From Telmatactis stephensoni (lineage: Eukaryota > Cnidaria > Anthozoa > Actiniaria > Isophelliidae): a DNA stretch of 64,000 nt. Each line of letters begins with the position of its first letter. Positions within the stretch are counted from its first letter, which is position 1. Where the stretch lies: contig JALIZF010001911.1 in assembly GCA_029948255.1 (NCBI GenBank), positions 1 to 64,000 on the forward strand, read 5' to 3'. The position numbers were made by a program, and so were the translations under genes. The notes under the pieces are model-generated. The model had not been told where the DNA came from and made no database searches. It was given only the letters and a program-made list of their open reading frames with translations. This document shows, in pieces, positions 34,995 to 47,035 of this stretch.

Positions 34995-35552
34995 ATGAAG
35001 AAACATATCGCGTATCCTAACAGAGAATGCCTTTTCACAATTAGCTAGATAGATGGCTTATCACGACTTTTCCAACTGGTGAGTTTTTCCTCAGTTTTAA
35101 GATATTGAAGGCGCGTTTTTATTACAATGTTGTGATGTTCTGCCCTTGCAACACATTGGGTTTCAGGGGTTTATCGTCTTGTTCCGACGTTTGTTTGATA
35201 AGACTAAGCACTCACTAAAGAAAGCGAATAAAAAACCCTGGAGACCAGTAGACAGTAGAGTATAAATTACCCCAGGGGGACCCCCGCCGGTAATTTTCAA
35301 CCACTCGAAGATTGATCGAACCTTATCGACCGATACACGAAATCTCTCGAGTAAGGATCGGCTTTTGAAAGTTAATTTATTCAAAATCGCACCAGTGAAT
35401 TCAAACAATAGCAGTTTTATCCCTCAGTGGCGGTATGCGAAATTCAATCAACGCCTCAAGATGGACACCAAACAATAGGGCATTCTTTGATACGGGGTAA
35501 TCTTAGTAGTGTTTTCCATTTAGTGGAGCCACCGACCAGAACAGCCAGCTAC

Positions 35553-38297
35553 CTACAGTTCCTCTAGTGCTCGACCGCTTAACTTGAAACGGCAGTAATT
35601 CTTATATGAAAGCTCTCACAGTTATGAACTTTTGTCCACTTAAGGTGGCTGGACCCAATTTCGCCAGTGCGCGGGTAGTCGAATTGAAGCGGCTATTAAT
35701 CGCGTTACAGAATTAAGTTGACACAACTTTTTACGCATACCTACTACAAATAGACCAAATTTTATAATGATACTAGTTTGGTTGAAATCGGAGCTTTTTT
35801 AACATCGAAATTGTTATACACTAGATTTGAAATTTTGCCAATTTTCTCAAAATCCAGACCTCGACGAGCAAAACGATTTATGAGACTTTGTAAATCAAAT
35901 GTTTGTCTATAATGTGAGAGCGTTTCAAGAAATTCTATTAAGCCGATTTTGAGTAAAAACGGAGCAATTATTTAACTTTGAAGAAATTTAAATCCGTGGG
36001 TGCTTTACTAAAGTAATTTTATAACCATAATTTCCCAAAGAAAAGTTGCAATATTTTTGGTTCCAAATAATACCAAGGCATGGTTCTTTATTTTGTGAAT
36101 ATGTCATCGTATTTGCAGTTTTTGATTGCCGTTGAGACGACTGTACGTAAAGCCGCTAAATTGCCGCGTTTAACTCTGAATTTCGACATCCACGTTAATA
36201 ATACTGGTTCTTGAAAACTAGTAGATGAATTTTTTTTTATTTCTCGATATTGAATATTCAATCCCTTACTAGTAAGGTTGTGAAATTACAAAGCCATTGA
36301 AGTTTTTTAAGACCATTAAATAATTTTTTAAATATTGCCATATGTGCATCTCTATTCTCCGAGTTGTTGCCGGTGTTTGATTCAGGCTTTATGATATGCA
36401 TACCTGCATGCGTGTCGCTTTGGCGCCTCGTGCAAAAAATGCAAATACATGGAACTATTAAGTCTTCCAAGTTACCTGGACTGGTCAACTACTTTCCTTC
36501 GTCTTTTTAGCCTTTAATGTGTTTTCCAGCAATATTTCACTTCTCCGTTTTCTTTTTGCACAAGGAAATATCATAGTTCTAGAAACTTTAGTAAGGAACT
36601 GCTACGCCTACAGCGTTACTCTGGATATCACTGGCGTGACTTTCCATGTATATTTGCATTTTCCGCACGAGGCACCATGCAAAAAGCATGCAGGCATGCA
36701 TATATTAAAGCCTCAATCAAATACAGGCAACAATTCATAGAGTAGGGGATGCACATATAGCAATGTTTTGTTTTTAGTGGCCTTAGATAGTTTTAATGCC
36801 TTTGTAATTGATACAGCTTATTGGTAAAGCGTTGAATATTAAATAACGAAAAATAGAAAATAATCTATATGCTAGTTTTTGAGAAACAGGATCATCAGCG
36901 AAAAAGTCGAAATTTCGAAATAAAGGCGCAAATTTAATAATTTACCCACGGTCATCTCAACGGCGATCAAAAACGGCAAATACAATGAAATTTTCGCAAA
37001 ATACAGAACCATGCCTTGGCGTTAATTAGAACCAAAAATATTGTATCTTTTCTTTCAGAAACCATTGTTATAAATTAAAGTTACAATGTACTATTGTACT
37101 CACAGTTTTAATTCTGAGTAAAATAATCACTCCGTTTTTACTCAAAATCGGCTTCATAGAATTTCTTTAAACTTTCCCATATCAAAGGCAAACATTTGAT
37201 CTGCAAAGTCTAATAACTCGACTTTTGAAGTTGAGGTCTGGATTTCGAGATAATTGGGCGAAATGTAAAATCAAGGCCATCACAGTTTCGATGCTAAAAA
37301 ACTCCGATTTCAACCAACCTAGCATATTAATAAAATTTGATTCATGTGTAGTAAGTGTACGAAAAATTATGTTTAACTTAAGTCTGTAACGCGAGTTTTA
37401 GACGTTTCAACTCAACTACCCGCGCACTCTCCAGCCACCTTAATTATTGGAAGGCTGACATTTTAATGGTATGTGTTTTGTTTACATCGGGGTTACCATA
37501 GCGACGAAATGATGACGTCACCGTTTTAGATCCCAAGAAATTTTACGCGTTTTTCGTCCTAAACTTGTAAAACGACACTTTCGTATAAGCGGATTTTGAA
37601 TTAGTCGAGGCGCATTTTTTTAACACCAAAAATCACAATTTCTTGTCAGTTTCGAGTCAATAATTTAAAAAGGAAAGCAGCATGACAACTCTTGGACTGT
37701 CCAAATGTTGTTCATATATCAGACTACCTCTCACCAAAGGGAGAAAACAGTTGACCAAAAGATTGTTCTTTAGGAACACTAAACGTTTTTGTATGAATTT
37801 CGATAAAATTCAGCCCAATTTCATGTCTAAGTGGGCATACGACGGCGGAGATCCAAAGCACTTTCTGACGTGTCGCTTCGTTGAAAAGCAGAGAAATATG
37901 TGAACAACATTTGGACAGTCCAAGAGTTGTCATGCTGCTTTGCTTTTAAAATTATTGACTGGAAACTGACAAGAAATTGTGATTTTTGGCGTTAAAAAAT
38001 TGCGCCTCAAATAACTCAAAATCCGTTTATACGAATCTCTCCAAAATTCGTGTGCTACTAGGCAAAGACCTAAATATTAACGCCTTGTGTGTCGTTTTAA
38101 AAGTTTAGGTGGGAAAATCCATAAAATTGCATGGGATCTAAAACGGTGATGCCATCGTTACGTCGCTATGGTAACCCCGACGTAAACAAAACACATACCA
38201 TTAAAAACGTCTTTATGTAGTAAGTGGACGAAAGTTCATAACATATAAGAACTACAGCCGTTTCAAGTTGGCCGGTCGAGCCCTAGAGAAATTGTAG
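35553..38297. mobile_element. Outer foldback element, nested, block B only
   Basis: Ends are inverted copies: CTACAGTTCCTCTAGTGCTC on the left, CTACAATTTCTCTAGGGCTC on the opposite strand. The arms continue through GGCAGTAATTCTTATA-like sequence and a long near-perfect stretch with GGGGTTACCATAGCGACG, and meet in a palindrome centred near 37800. It is absent at the equivalent block A site near 5503. A second element is inserted in its left arm. Confidence 0.82.
35644..37439. mobile_element. 1.8-kb foldback transposon with TTAA target site
   Basis: Flanked by TTAA (35640-35643, 37440-37443), with ends starting GGTGGCTGGA and arms matching over several hundred bases each. The right arm of the host palindrome shows the uninterrupted site near 38220. 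It is related at its tips to the TTAA elements at 11696 and 52346. No transposase. Confidence 0.88.
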
Positions 38298-39239
38298 GAT
38301 GCCTCCTTAAATGCTACATGTCAATTTCTAGCTCTGGCTGGAATCAGTCTTGGAAAATATCCTTACGATAAATATTTAGAGAATTCTTATTTTGATATTA
38401 AAAGAAGTTTGTCGATTAGGGTAACTTGTGTTAGTGTTTAACAATTGAAGATTAATGTACATGTTGGTTATTCAAGCAAAACAAGGCATTTCACCTTTTC
38501 GGTACCGTATATATATGAAGTAGAATCTTACAAGTTGCGTGGGCGCAATCTTACAACGCAAGACGGAGTCTCCATCCGTAAAATTTTGTCAAGTACTCTC
38601 CCTCCATCCCCGGAAGAAAATACCATAGTGCACACCAAGAGAGATAGATATTTACATTTTTAGCTGATTTGCTGCTGTGCTTTTTATATGGTCATAAAAA
38701 CATTCCTTCTTGACAGGACTTATCAAAACGTTAATGAAAATCAAAAGGTGAGACGACTGGAAATTGTGTTTTTTCTTGTTATTCAAACCCTTTCTACTGA
38801 GATCAACATGTTAACCTTCATTGATAACAACACACGACTAAGTACAATTATATACAAATCACAGTATCAATCAAGATAAATGTTGATGTGTTATTGTTTA
38901 CCATCTCGATATCAATTTGAGTCACACGTCAAAGATTTCTTGTTATGTGTTGACATCTCAGTTGTTATTGACGTTTAGGAATTAGTAGTCATTTAAAAAT
39001 AAATTTGACAAAATCGGGCCGAAGAGAAGGAAATTTAAAAAGTCATCAAATTATACATCATTGTGATTGCTCTTTTCATAGTTCTATTAACTATGCTCAT
39101 TTTCTTTTCTTTTCCTGTCATAATTTTCGGTAAAAGAACTTTCCAGAACTTGAACAACTCGGAGTGACTTCATGGTTGTCATGGTAAAAGTTTTTGTTAA
39201 GAGCAGTTTTCCTGCTGATCTAGCTGGTACGCGGAAATT

Positions 39240-41251
39240 ATGCGATCAAACAACAAGATGGCTGAACTAGGTTTCGTTTCAAGCCTAGAAAAAGAACTGA
39301 CTTGTTCAATCTGCAACAACATCTTTAACGAGCCCAAGACGCTTCCCTGTCTTCACATCTTGTGCTTTATGTGTATCAAGAAACGGAAGGAAACTTGTAG
39401 GAGCCGAAGCCAGCGATTTACTTGTCCTATTTGTGTGGCACCACTGGAAATAGAAGATTACGACAAGCTCAATTCTTCATTCCATCTGGAAACCTTACAA
39501 AAGCTGCTAATTGTAATGAAAAATAAAGCAAGTGGTCAAGACAAGCTAGACCTACCGAACTGTGTTTTTTGCAAGAAACACGTTACTTTGATTGCCTTCT
39601 GTCCTGAGTGCGAAGGCATGGTTTGCGCTGACTGCAAGAACGCCCACACTACCGATAAACAACTCAGAGAGAAACATCAAGTGACTTTGTTTGGTGACTT
39701 GAGGCAAGAACATATCAAGGTCTACATTGCCAGTCATCAACGATGTCCTGAAAGATTCCACGAAAAATACAAGCTCGAATACTTTTGCAAAACTTGTAAG
39801 AAACGTATATGTCAACAATGCACTGCAACAGATCCGCATAGTGCTCATAATAAGAGCACTATTGAGGATCAAGCTGAAGAAATCAAAGAATCAATTCTTC
39901 AAAACTTGGATCGAGTCAACCAACAGAAACAGAGATTCCAACAAGAACTAGAACTATCCAATTGCAAGCAAAACATACGACGCATGAAGGACGAAATCAT
40001 CACAGCAAAGGAACAAGTGAACGATCAAGTACAAGCTCAAATCAAAATCTTGCAAGATCATCAAAACGCAATGACTAGAACCTTGGACCAAATGCTTCTT
40101 GAGCGCGCAACAGCAAACGATGAAGAGCAACGAGAGATTACTGCTGCCATTGGACAACTCGATGCACTGAATGAACAGGGCCGCAAAGCTTTGCAAGATC
40201 AAAATGTTCCTCATTTTATTCTTGAAAGTCAATTTCCTCAAAGATGTCAAACAATTTTGGAAAATACAACCATCCAGTATTCCGCTACGAAATTTTTACC
40301 TTTTGGAATTGAAGAGAGCACGACCGACCCATCTCACAATTCAGTAGTTGGACTACCGAGTAACATTGAACGTGGAGGACGAGCTGTCAAGACACTCGAC
40401 GGTAAGATCGACTTAAAACCAGTAAAAATCTTTGGAGAAATGGGAGATGGAAAGACAAAGTTGAATGTTCCCTGTTCACTAGCAATAAGTGTTAATGGAG
40501 AAGTAATCATTACTGATCATTTGAATCATCGCATTGTTACATTTAATGCTGATGGGAACTATGTACGACAGTTTGGTAGATATGGAGAGGAAGATGGTCA
40601 ACTAAACTGTCCATGGGGAGTAGTCACGTATGGAAACCATGTTCTTGTCTCAGATAATCCAGATTTTAAGTGTGGTAGGATTCAAGAGTTTGACATGGAC
40701 GGTGCTCACATTAAAACTATCTACAAAAAAGAACGAGTCATACTACGTGGAATGTGTGTTACCGATGATCGCATCGCAGTGTGCTGTATGCACCTTGAAG
40801 ATAAACTGCAGTCAGGAATAAAGTTACTGAGTAAACAAACTGGAGATGTCGTTCAAGAAATTCCAACTGCAGACAAAACACCATGGTACATTGCTTATGC
40901 CAATGGCAAGTACTTTGTGTCATATTTCAGGAAGTACTTTATTGATGTTTATGATGTCAATGGTACTTTCCTGTACAAATTAATTGGAGACACAGGGGAA
41001 AAAAAGGCCAGATTGATTTTTTAAGAGGACTTGCCGTTTTTGGAAAAGATATGTTACTCGTCTGTGATGGTGGGAATCATCGTGTTCAAATTTTGACCCA
41101 AGAGCTGCAAGAGTGCCAATTTTTAGGGTCTTTTGGTAGCCATGGTTCAGATCTAGGTCAAATGGATAGGCCCGCTAATGTAGTTGCTACTCCAGACGGT
41201 AAAGTGTTAGTGTTAGAACGAAATGGCAAGCGTGTACAAGTGTGGCAGTGA
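39240..41251 (+). pseudogene. TRIM-NHL gene, block B (filamin repeat lost, frameshift)
   Basis: Paralogue of 7307-9571 with the same start residues and a complete C3HC4 RING, two B-boxes and coiled coil. The filamin-type repeat is missing: the sequence jumps from LPSNIERGG to AVKTLDGK without losing the frame. In the NHL propeller a run of seven A at about 40999-41005 shifts the frame, giving a stop at 41022-41024. The final repeat is open in the shifted frame to 41251. One more A would restore agreement with the paralogue, so a sequencing or assembly error in the homopolymer is possible. If the shift is real, the propeller lacks its last blade. Confidence 0.85.
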
Positions 41252-41359
41252 ACATATGTATACAGCAATTTATATATGTGATACGTGCACTTCAATTTTA
41301 ATATGCAGATAGTTTTCTTATCTTCTATCGGATATTAGCTCTCTTCTGATGGACAGGCA

Positions 41360-41394
41360 GGGGAGGGGAGGAGAGGGGCAGGGAGGGGAGGGGG
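41360..41394 (+). repeat. G-run tract, block B
   Basis: Counterpart of the G-rich tract after the block A TRIM-NHL gene, with different spacing of the G groups. Confidence 0.55.
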
Positions 41395-41959
41395 GTGTTT
41401 GAGAGGTGAAAAGGAGCGGGAAAATCTAGAAGGCACGAAGTGTGAAGCTTTATTTCTTGTTACTCGATCTTTTTCTTCTCTTTTCGCCAAAGAGCATGTA
41501 ATCAGGCTACCATGGGAAATTTATAACAACAGTAGATAAGTGAATTGCTTTATAAATGACCATAAAATACAGCATGCATCAGTAGAATTATAGTCTTCTC
41601 TATTTATAAGAAAAATCTTGGTGTTATTAGTGTTATTGCTGTTTCTACAGCAACAGCATATTTTCTAATGTCGGTTTACGCCTACAGCCGTAATAAGATT
41701 TTTGCAGCAAATGTATAGCTTTGTATTGGTATAAAAAGTATGGAAAAATTGCACAATTGAACAATATTATTTTTCATTATTTTTTTTCCGTGTAAGTCGA
41801 GTAGACAAATGTGTAGTTCGTTGTTGTGTTATTTTGAAATATGGCAACAAATTTGAATAAACGCTTTTGTGTTTCCGCGTGAACTCGAGGCTTGTCAGTC
41901 CCGAACAATAGTTATTAAAATTTGCCGCCATATTTCGATTCGGTCAATATTCTGACCGC

Positions 41960-42435
41960 CGGCGCCCGGTTGGCTCAGTTGGTAGGGCGCCGGACTAGTG
42001 TGCGGGAGACCGGGTTTCGATTCCCGGTCGGACCAACACTCAGGGTCTTTAAATAACTGAGGAGAAGGTGCTGCCTTTTGTCACTACATCTGCAAGTGGT
42101 TAGACCTTAACGTCTTCTCGGATAAGGACGTTAAACCGTAGGCCCCGTCTCTCCAAAAATCTACTACACATCAGTACCTTGGCCTTGCATTGGAGGGACG
42201 TTAAAGAACCCACACCACTATTCGGATAGAGTAGGCCATGAAGTTATCGGTGTGTGTGTGTGTGCGCGCGTGCGTGCGTGTGGGGAGGAGGGGGGTCTGG
42301 TCTTTTACAGGCACACCACTATTCGGGAGAGTAGGACATTAAGTTGTCGTTGTCTCTGTGTGTGTGTGGTCTGGCCTATTACAGGGCCCACTGTCAATTA
42401 GTTTCGCGCCGTTGTGTGTCCCTGCCTTCGTAGGA
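41960..42435 (+). mobile_element. tRNA-derived SINE, block B
   Basis: Better preserved head than the block A copy (GCGCCCGGTTGGCTCAGTTG, then CCGGTCGGACCAACACTCAG). Part of the body around the microsatellite (CACCACTATTCGG, GTCTGTGTGTG) is partly duplicated near 42310-42370. Confidence 0.8.
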
Positions 42436-42924
42436 AGGAAAAGCAAGTAAATCTTAATGGAAAAGAACATTCTAACTCACTATTCTCTCATGGCGCGGAG
42501 GGACACGTACAACAATATTTCATGTACTGCATAGAAATATTTTGTAAAATTTTGAAAACATCTTTTGATTTTCATTGATTTTTCCAATGAGTAGAATTGT
42601 AGATACGGTCAAAACTGATGATCAGTTTTGACCATTTCATGATTAAATTAAGCAGTTGTATTTATACCTCATTGCAGGAGACTTGCCATAATTTAGCAGA
42701 CTTTGTGGAGAAGGAGAGAGGAAAGGGAAAGTTAGAAAATAAGCCTTCCTGGCAAAATGTTAATGGCTAAAGGTAATCTTGTCTTTTCTTTTAGGCCAGT
42801 TTGTGTGACCCAATTAACCAATATAATTATTAAGGCTAGCTCTTATTTTCTGCTTTCCTCTCTCCTCCCTAGCCCTCCGCTACCTATGAAAGACATTCAA
42901 TTAGAAAACTAGCTTTTTACTTAA

Positions 42925-43191
42925 TCTGGGTTTCGCCCAGGACACTCTACTGCTACCTGTCTGATAAGTCAGATTAATGATTGGCTACAAAATATTGATA
43001 ATGGCCTTGTTAATGGCATAATTCAGGTTAACCTCAGAAAAGCTTTTGACACTGTAGATCACCACATCCTTATTTTTAAATTATCTGCACTTGGTATTCA
43101 TGACAGTGCTTTCAATTTCTTCACATCATACTTAGAGGAAAGACAGCAACAATATGTAGTAAATAACATCATTACTTTATCTATCAAATTC
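42925..43191 (+). pseudogene. LINE reverse transcriptase fragment, block B
   Basis: Open reading from SGFRPGHSTATCL through NGIIQVNLRKAFDTVDH to SIKFR, RT motifs of a CR1/L2-like non-LTR element. It lacks the four-base insertion of the block A copy. Truncated on both sides. Confidence 0.8.
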
Positions 43192-43192
43192 A

Positions 43193-43422
43193 GGGGCGGA
43201 TCCAGGGGAGGTGCGTTGGGTGCGGACCCACCCCCCTTTTGGACGACGGCGAAAGCTTTTCTCAAATATAAACGTTTTCCATCACTCGTTTTTGGGTTGC
43301 TGTGGTTGTATTTGTGGCGGGTAAAACCAGCACACCACGCGCGCCTGCTACTTTAATCATTTTGGGGCCGGGAAGCTTTCTAAAAAAACGCACCCTTCTT
43401 TAAAAAAGCTGGATCCGCCCCT
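43193..43422. mobile_element. MITE with GGGGCGGATCC ends
   Basis: 230 bases with ends GGGGCGGATCCAG and CTGGATCCGCCCC. Related ends appear near 53475, 56637, 60899 and 63570. It occupies the junction where block A carries other sequence including its TTAA element. Confidence 0.75.
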
Positions 43423-43557
43423 AAACCGTGAAAAAATATCATGCAAGCTCACCAGCCATTAAAAGATATCGAGTAAGCATAGAAGTCAGTGTTTAGGCCC
43501 TAACTCGAAAACTTAAAGCCTGTATCTCCCAATTGTTTTTATTTTCAAACTGAGTTC

Positions 43558-43950
43558 TTGTTGGAGAGCATAGTGATCTTTTATCCTGTTATTCCTAGAC
43601 CAGCTTAGACCCATATTTTCTGAGATATAAAGGTATCAAATTTCCAAATGCAAGTGTGGTGACGTAAAAGGAGTCAACACTGCCAACTTCTTATGGCTTT
43701 TACAAAAAAAGGTCTTCAGTTTGATAGCTGGAGTTTTCACTAAACAACAGGTTTTACGAATGGAAATAATCTACAATTTGAAAAATTCACGTATCTTAAA
43801 TTATCTTGTTTTTGTATAATAAATGATGACTTCTTTTACGTCATCAAATTTGCATTTTGACGTTTGAAACCCTTATATCTCAGAACATGTGGGTCTACGA
43901 AAAACAGGATAAAAATATCTTCACTATGCTTGCCAACATAAAAAAAGTTT
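43558..43950. mobile_element. Foldback element, block B
   Basis: About 100-base inverted arms containing GCATAGTGA, TTATCCTGTT, CTGAGATATAA and GATGACGTAAAAG with complements. Only a shortened remnant is present in block A (about 12730-12800). Confidence 0.7.
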
Positions 43951-44830
43951 GAACATATGGGTAAACTTTAAGTTTACTTAGGGTCTATGCATTACTCAAA
44001 TATTATTTGTAATCCTAAACATGTCACTCTTTTCCTTGAAAAATAACAAAAAAATTGTAATTTTATTTTTTCACATAATGCAGAAATAAAATTGTATGTA
44101 TTGTATTGTATTGTACTGTATTGTATTGATATGCATGAAGACTATACTGAGCCCGTTGCTAGGGAAACTTCATATTTTTGTAAGTCGACTAACATTTGGA
44201 ATCAAGCAGTGATACTTATGAGATAATCAACAGTCACAAATTTCTTGAGTTTGATGGCGTCATCACGTGACGTCATCAAATGACGTCATCGGAATAGAAA
44301 ATTTCTATAATGTTTGCAGTTTCAAGACATCTTTATTCAATTCTTACATAGTATGGCCTTATTCGTCAAGGTGCACAAAGTTTTTCATTACGTTGACAAA
44401 CAATTTTTAGAGCTCTTTTTTCCGTCTTCGTACTGACATTTTTGCTGACAACTTCGCTATTTTACATTTTTCTAGAAAACCCATACGTAACTTTGAGGAG
44501 CATAATACATAAAACATTTCAAGATAAAAACAATTATTTTAGCTGCAAACTCCTCAAAGATTATAGAATTCAAAGTGAAAACCAGCTGTTTGCGCATGCG
44601 CACTGGAGATTTCAGATGTTCGACACTCCATAGTTCGGCTGTGTCATAATGAACAGCTTCAATATATTTGGTTTTTTAAGACCCAAAGAAACGGGGGCAT
44701 TCCAAATTAAAGTGACATTTTCTCAAAAAATCATAAAATCGAAGACTGATCAATGAGCTCTAGCACTCGCTTTTACAGCCAACATAGCAACCACGTTGCT
44801 TAGTAACGAAATATGTCCCAGCACCCTTAA

Positions 44831-45421
44831 AGTGCCTATAAAGTCTAGCCAGAAATAATTTCTCTAAAAAGAACTTGGCCTCTGAAACAAAAATATTTTG
44901 AAAAGTGGATCTTTCAATTTCTGTTTACCGGGAAAAAGCGCTGCAAATTTGGAGAAAAAGCACATTTTGGGCATCCTGTGGAAAAATTTGTGTGAACCCT
45001 GGGAGACTGAGACCCAGGAATAAAGTTTAATTTAGACGCTACAAGCTCTTAATATCCTTGTATATTGTTGTTGCTATAAACACTGACTAAGTTCTGCTAA
45101 AAATTCTATTTCTTTGATATAGCTATTTTCAGCTCTTTCTTTAAGTCAAAATGCCGTGACAAGATACTTGTCCCGGACATTACGTCACAATGTGCCTTAC
45201 ATTACGTCACAATGTCAAAGTCTATTATCAACCAAATGAGTTTATTATTAACCAAATTCGTCCCAGCCTTCCAAAGAACGCGGATTTTTGTCTGGAGCGA
45301 CAGCTTTGAACGGACGGATACACTGGAAAAAAACTTACATCTTTGACGTCGCTTTAATTATATTTCCCCAAGATACTCAACTTTTAAAAAATATACATTT
45401 TCGCTAGGGTTTATAGGCACT
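44831..45421. mobile_element. TTAA-flanked element
   Basis: Flanked by TTAA (44827-44830, 45422-45425), with inverted ends AGTGCCTATAAA and TTTATAGGCACT. Non-autonomous, 591 bases. It lies just outside block B. Confidence 0.75.
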
Positions 45422-45425
45422 TTAA

Positions 45426-46300
45426 ACTATTTGGAATCTAAATAGATTGTTGGAAGTGAACTGTTATGAGATCCTTTGTGATGCACAATTTCGCCGAGCG
45501 AACATATAGTTTGGGAATTCGAATAGTAAGTAGCACAAATCTTTGTGAAGGGATCAATTGTTCTTCAAGAAACTTGCAAAGGCATAGGATATCCACTTGA
45601 AAGTAGTGGCTACATAGTCATCTACATGACTTAAGTTCTACCAAGTGGCTTGCGCTTCGCGCTTGCATAGGCAGAAATAATAACACCATAGGCTAATTCA
45701 TCTTGTTACTTTAGTGTTTCTTGAGTAATGCTAATGTGCACTGCAAGAGCATCCCATGTCCACGGGAAACTAGTCTCTGTAATCTGTAATTATCTATATT
45801 CTAATTTTTACCGAGCGGCTCGCGTTTTGCACGCGCATTTTAAACAGAAATAAATAACACTGCAAGCCAAATAATCTCATATGAGTAATGCTCATATGCG
45901 GCACTACAAAAGCATCCAGTGTGTATGAGAAAGTGCCGGAGTGAGTTGTTGTGATCACCTGTAGCTCAATTTTTGATGAGCGGCTTGCGCTCCGCGCTCG
46001 CAACTCAGAATGTTGCCTTTACAACACTTTCATTAGAATATAACTTATTTTTCTCAGGGTGGGTGGTTGCGTACGTCAAAACGTAAAAAAACCTCTTATG
46101 TTGCTGTCAAAACAAACAAACAAACAAACAAACAAACAAACAAACAAAAACAAAAAACAACAGCTTGGAACTTTTTGGTCGCCGATCAGTGCTTCCATGG
46201 AGCAATTCCATTTCGATTCCATTGCTCAATATACAAATTTCATAGAAGAATTTTGTAAACTTCTGACTGGCGAATGGATATTTTAATTATCTAATGGTCC
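45426..46300. other. Diverged tandem units, no gene
   Basis: Three diverged copies of a unit containing GCTTGCGCTTCGCGC-like sequence, AGAAATAA and TGAGTAATGCT occur at about 45640-46010. A CAAA microsatellite follows at 46111-46147. No coding sequence recognised. Confidence 0.55.
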
Positions 46301-46308
46301 GTCACTAA

Positions 46309-46887
46309 CAAGGGTCTGTGTTGGGACCCCTACTATTCTTGTTCTACATTAATGACCTCCCAAAGTGCCTTCAGCATACTTCATATCAGAAGAGATCTAT
46401 GGACGTTGAATAAATAAATGTTTGAATAACCAAGCACCTAAATATCTTGCGAATCTCTTTAGCCTGTTATCTTGTCAACTTAACTACTCATAATATTAGG
46501 GGTTCTGCATCTAAACTAGTGTATATAAAAAGGTTTATCGTACACTGAGTATGTGAAGAGAAGTCCGGCCTACAGGGGAGCTAAATTATAGAATGATCTT
46601 TCACAGACTGCTAGGAACCAAACCAATATTAAATCTTTTAAGAAAGCAGTCCTGAGTGATCTAATAAACGCTAGCTGGCCGGCATTGACCATACTTTTAA
46701 TTATTAGTGTTAATTTTTATTATCTATGTCATTCCAATCTTTATATTTTTGTATTTTTGAACTTGCTTATACACATGTATTAATACTAATTAGATTTATC
46801 TTTTTTTTTATATATATTTTCATACTTTTCCACGACTGTCATGCAAACCAGTTTTTTCTGTTGGCATTATCGTGTATAAATAAAGTG

Positions 46888-46890
<3 letters not shown>
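46309..46890 (+). pseudogene. LINE fragment: RT palm motif and 3' end
   Basis: Reads QGSVLGPLLFLFYINDLPKC, a non-LTR RT motif just before the catalytic YADD region, which is deleted. It then reads YRGAKL-stop-NDLSQTARNQTNIKSFKKA, the usual C-terminal sequence of CR1/L2-like ORF2. It ends in the tandem tail that follows. Confidence 0.78.
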
Positions 46891-47020
<130 letters not shown>

Positions 47021-47035
47021 TTGAGGTTGGGAATT

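Larger units (their letters stand above)
34995..39239. other. Intergenic region of block B with large insertions
   Basis: Equivalent to 5223-7306, with roughly 3 kb of extra sequence: about 255 bases at 35243-35497, and a nested palindromic element at 35553-38297. No gene is seen. The mirrored open frames near 37682-37933 come from the palindrome. Confidence 0.6.
28797..44733. repeat. Segmental duplication, block B
   Basis: This 15.9-kb copy is colinear with 784-14232. It is longer mainly because of insertions at 30429-32481, 35243-35497, 35553-38297, 43193-43422 and a foldback at 43558-43950. It lacks block A's TTAA element and about 470 bases near its right end. Coding content is more decayed here than in block A. 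Confidence 0.9.

Noticed and set aside
37682..37933. Two facing small genes starting MTTLGLSKCCS
   Set aside because: They are mirror images produced by one palindromic element, with no other coding evidence.
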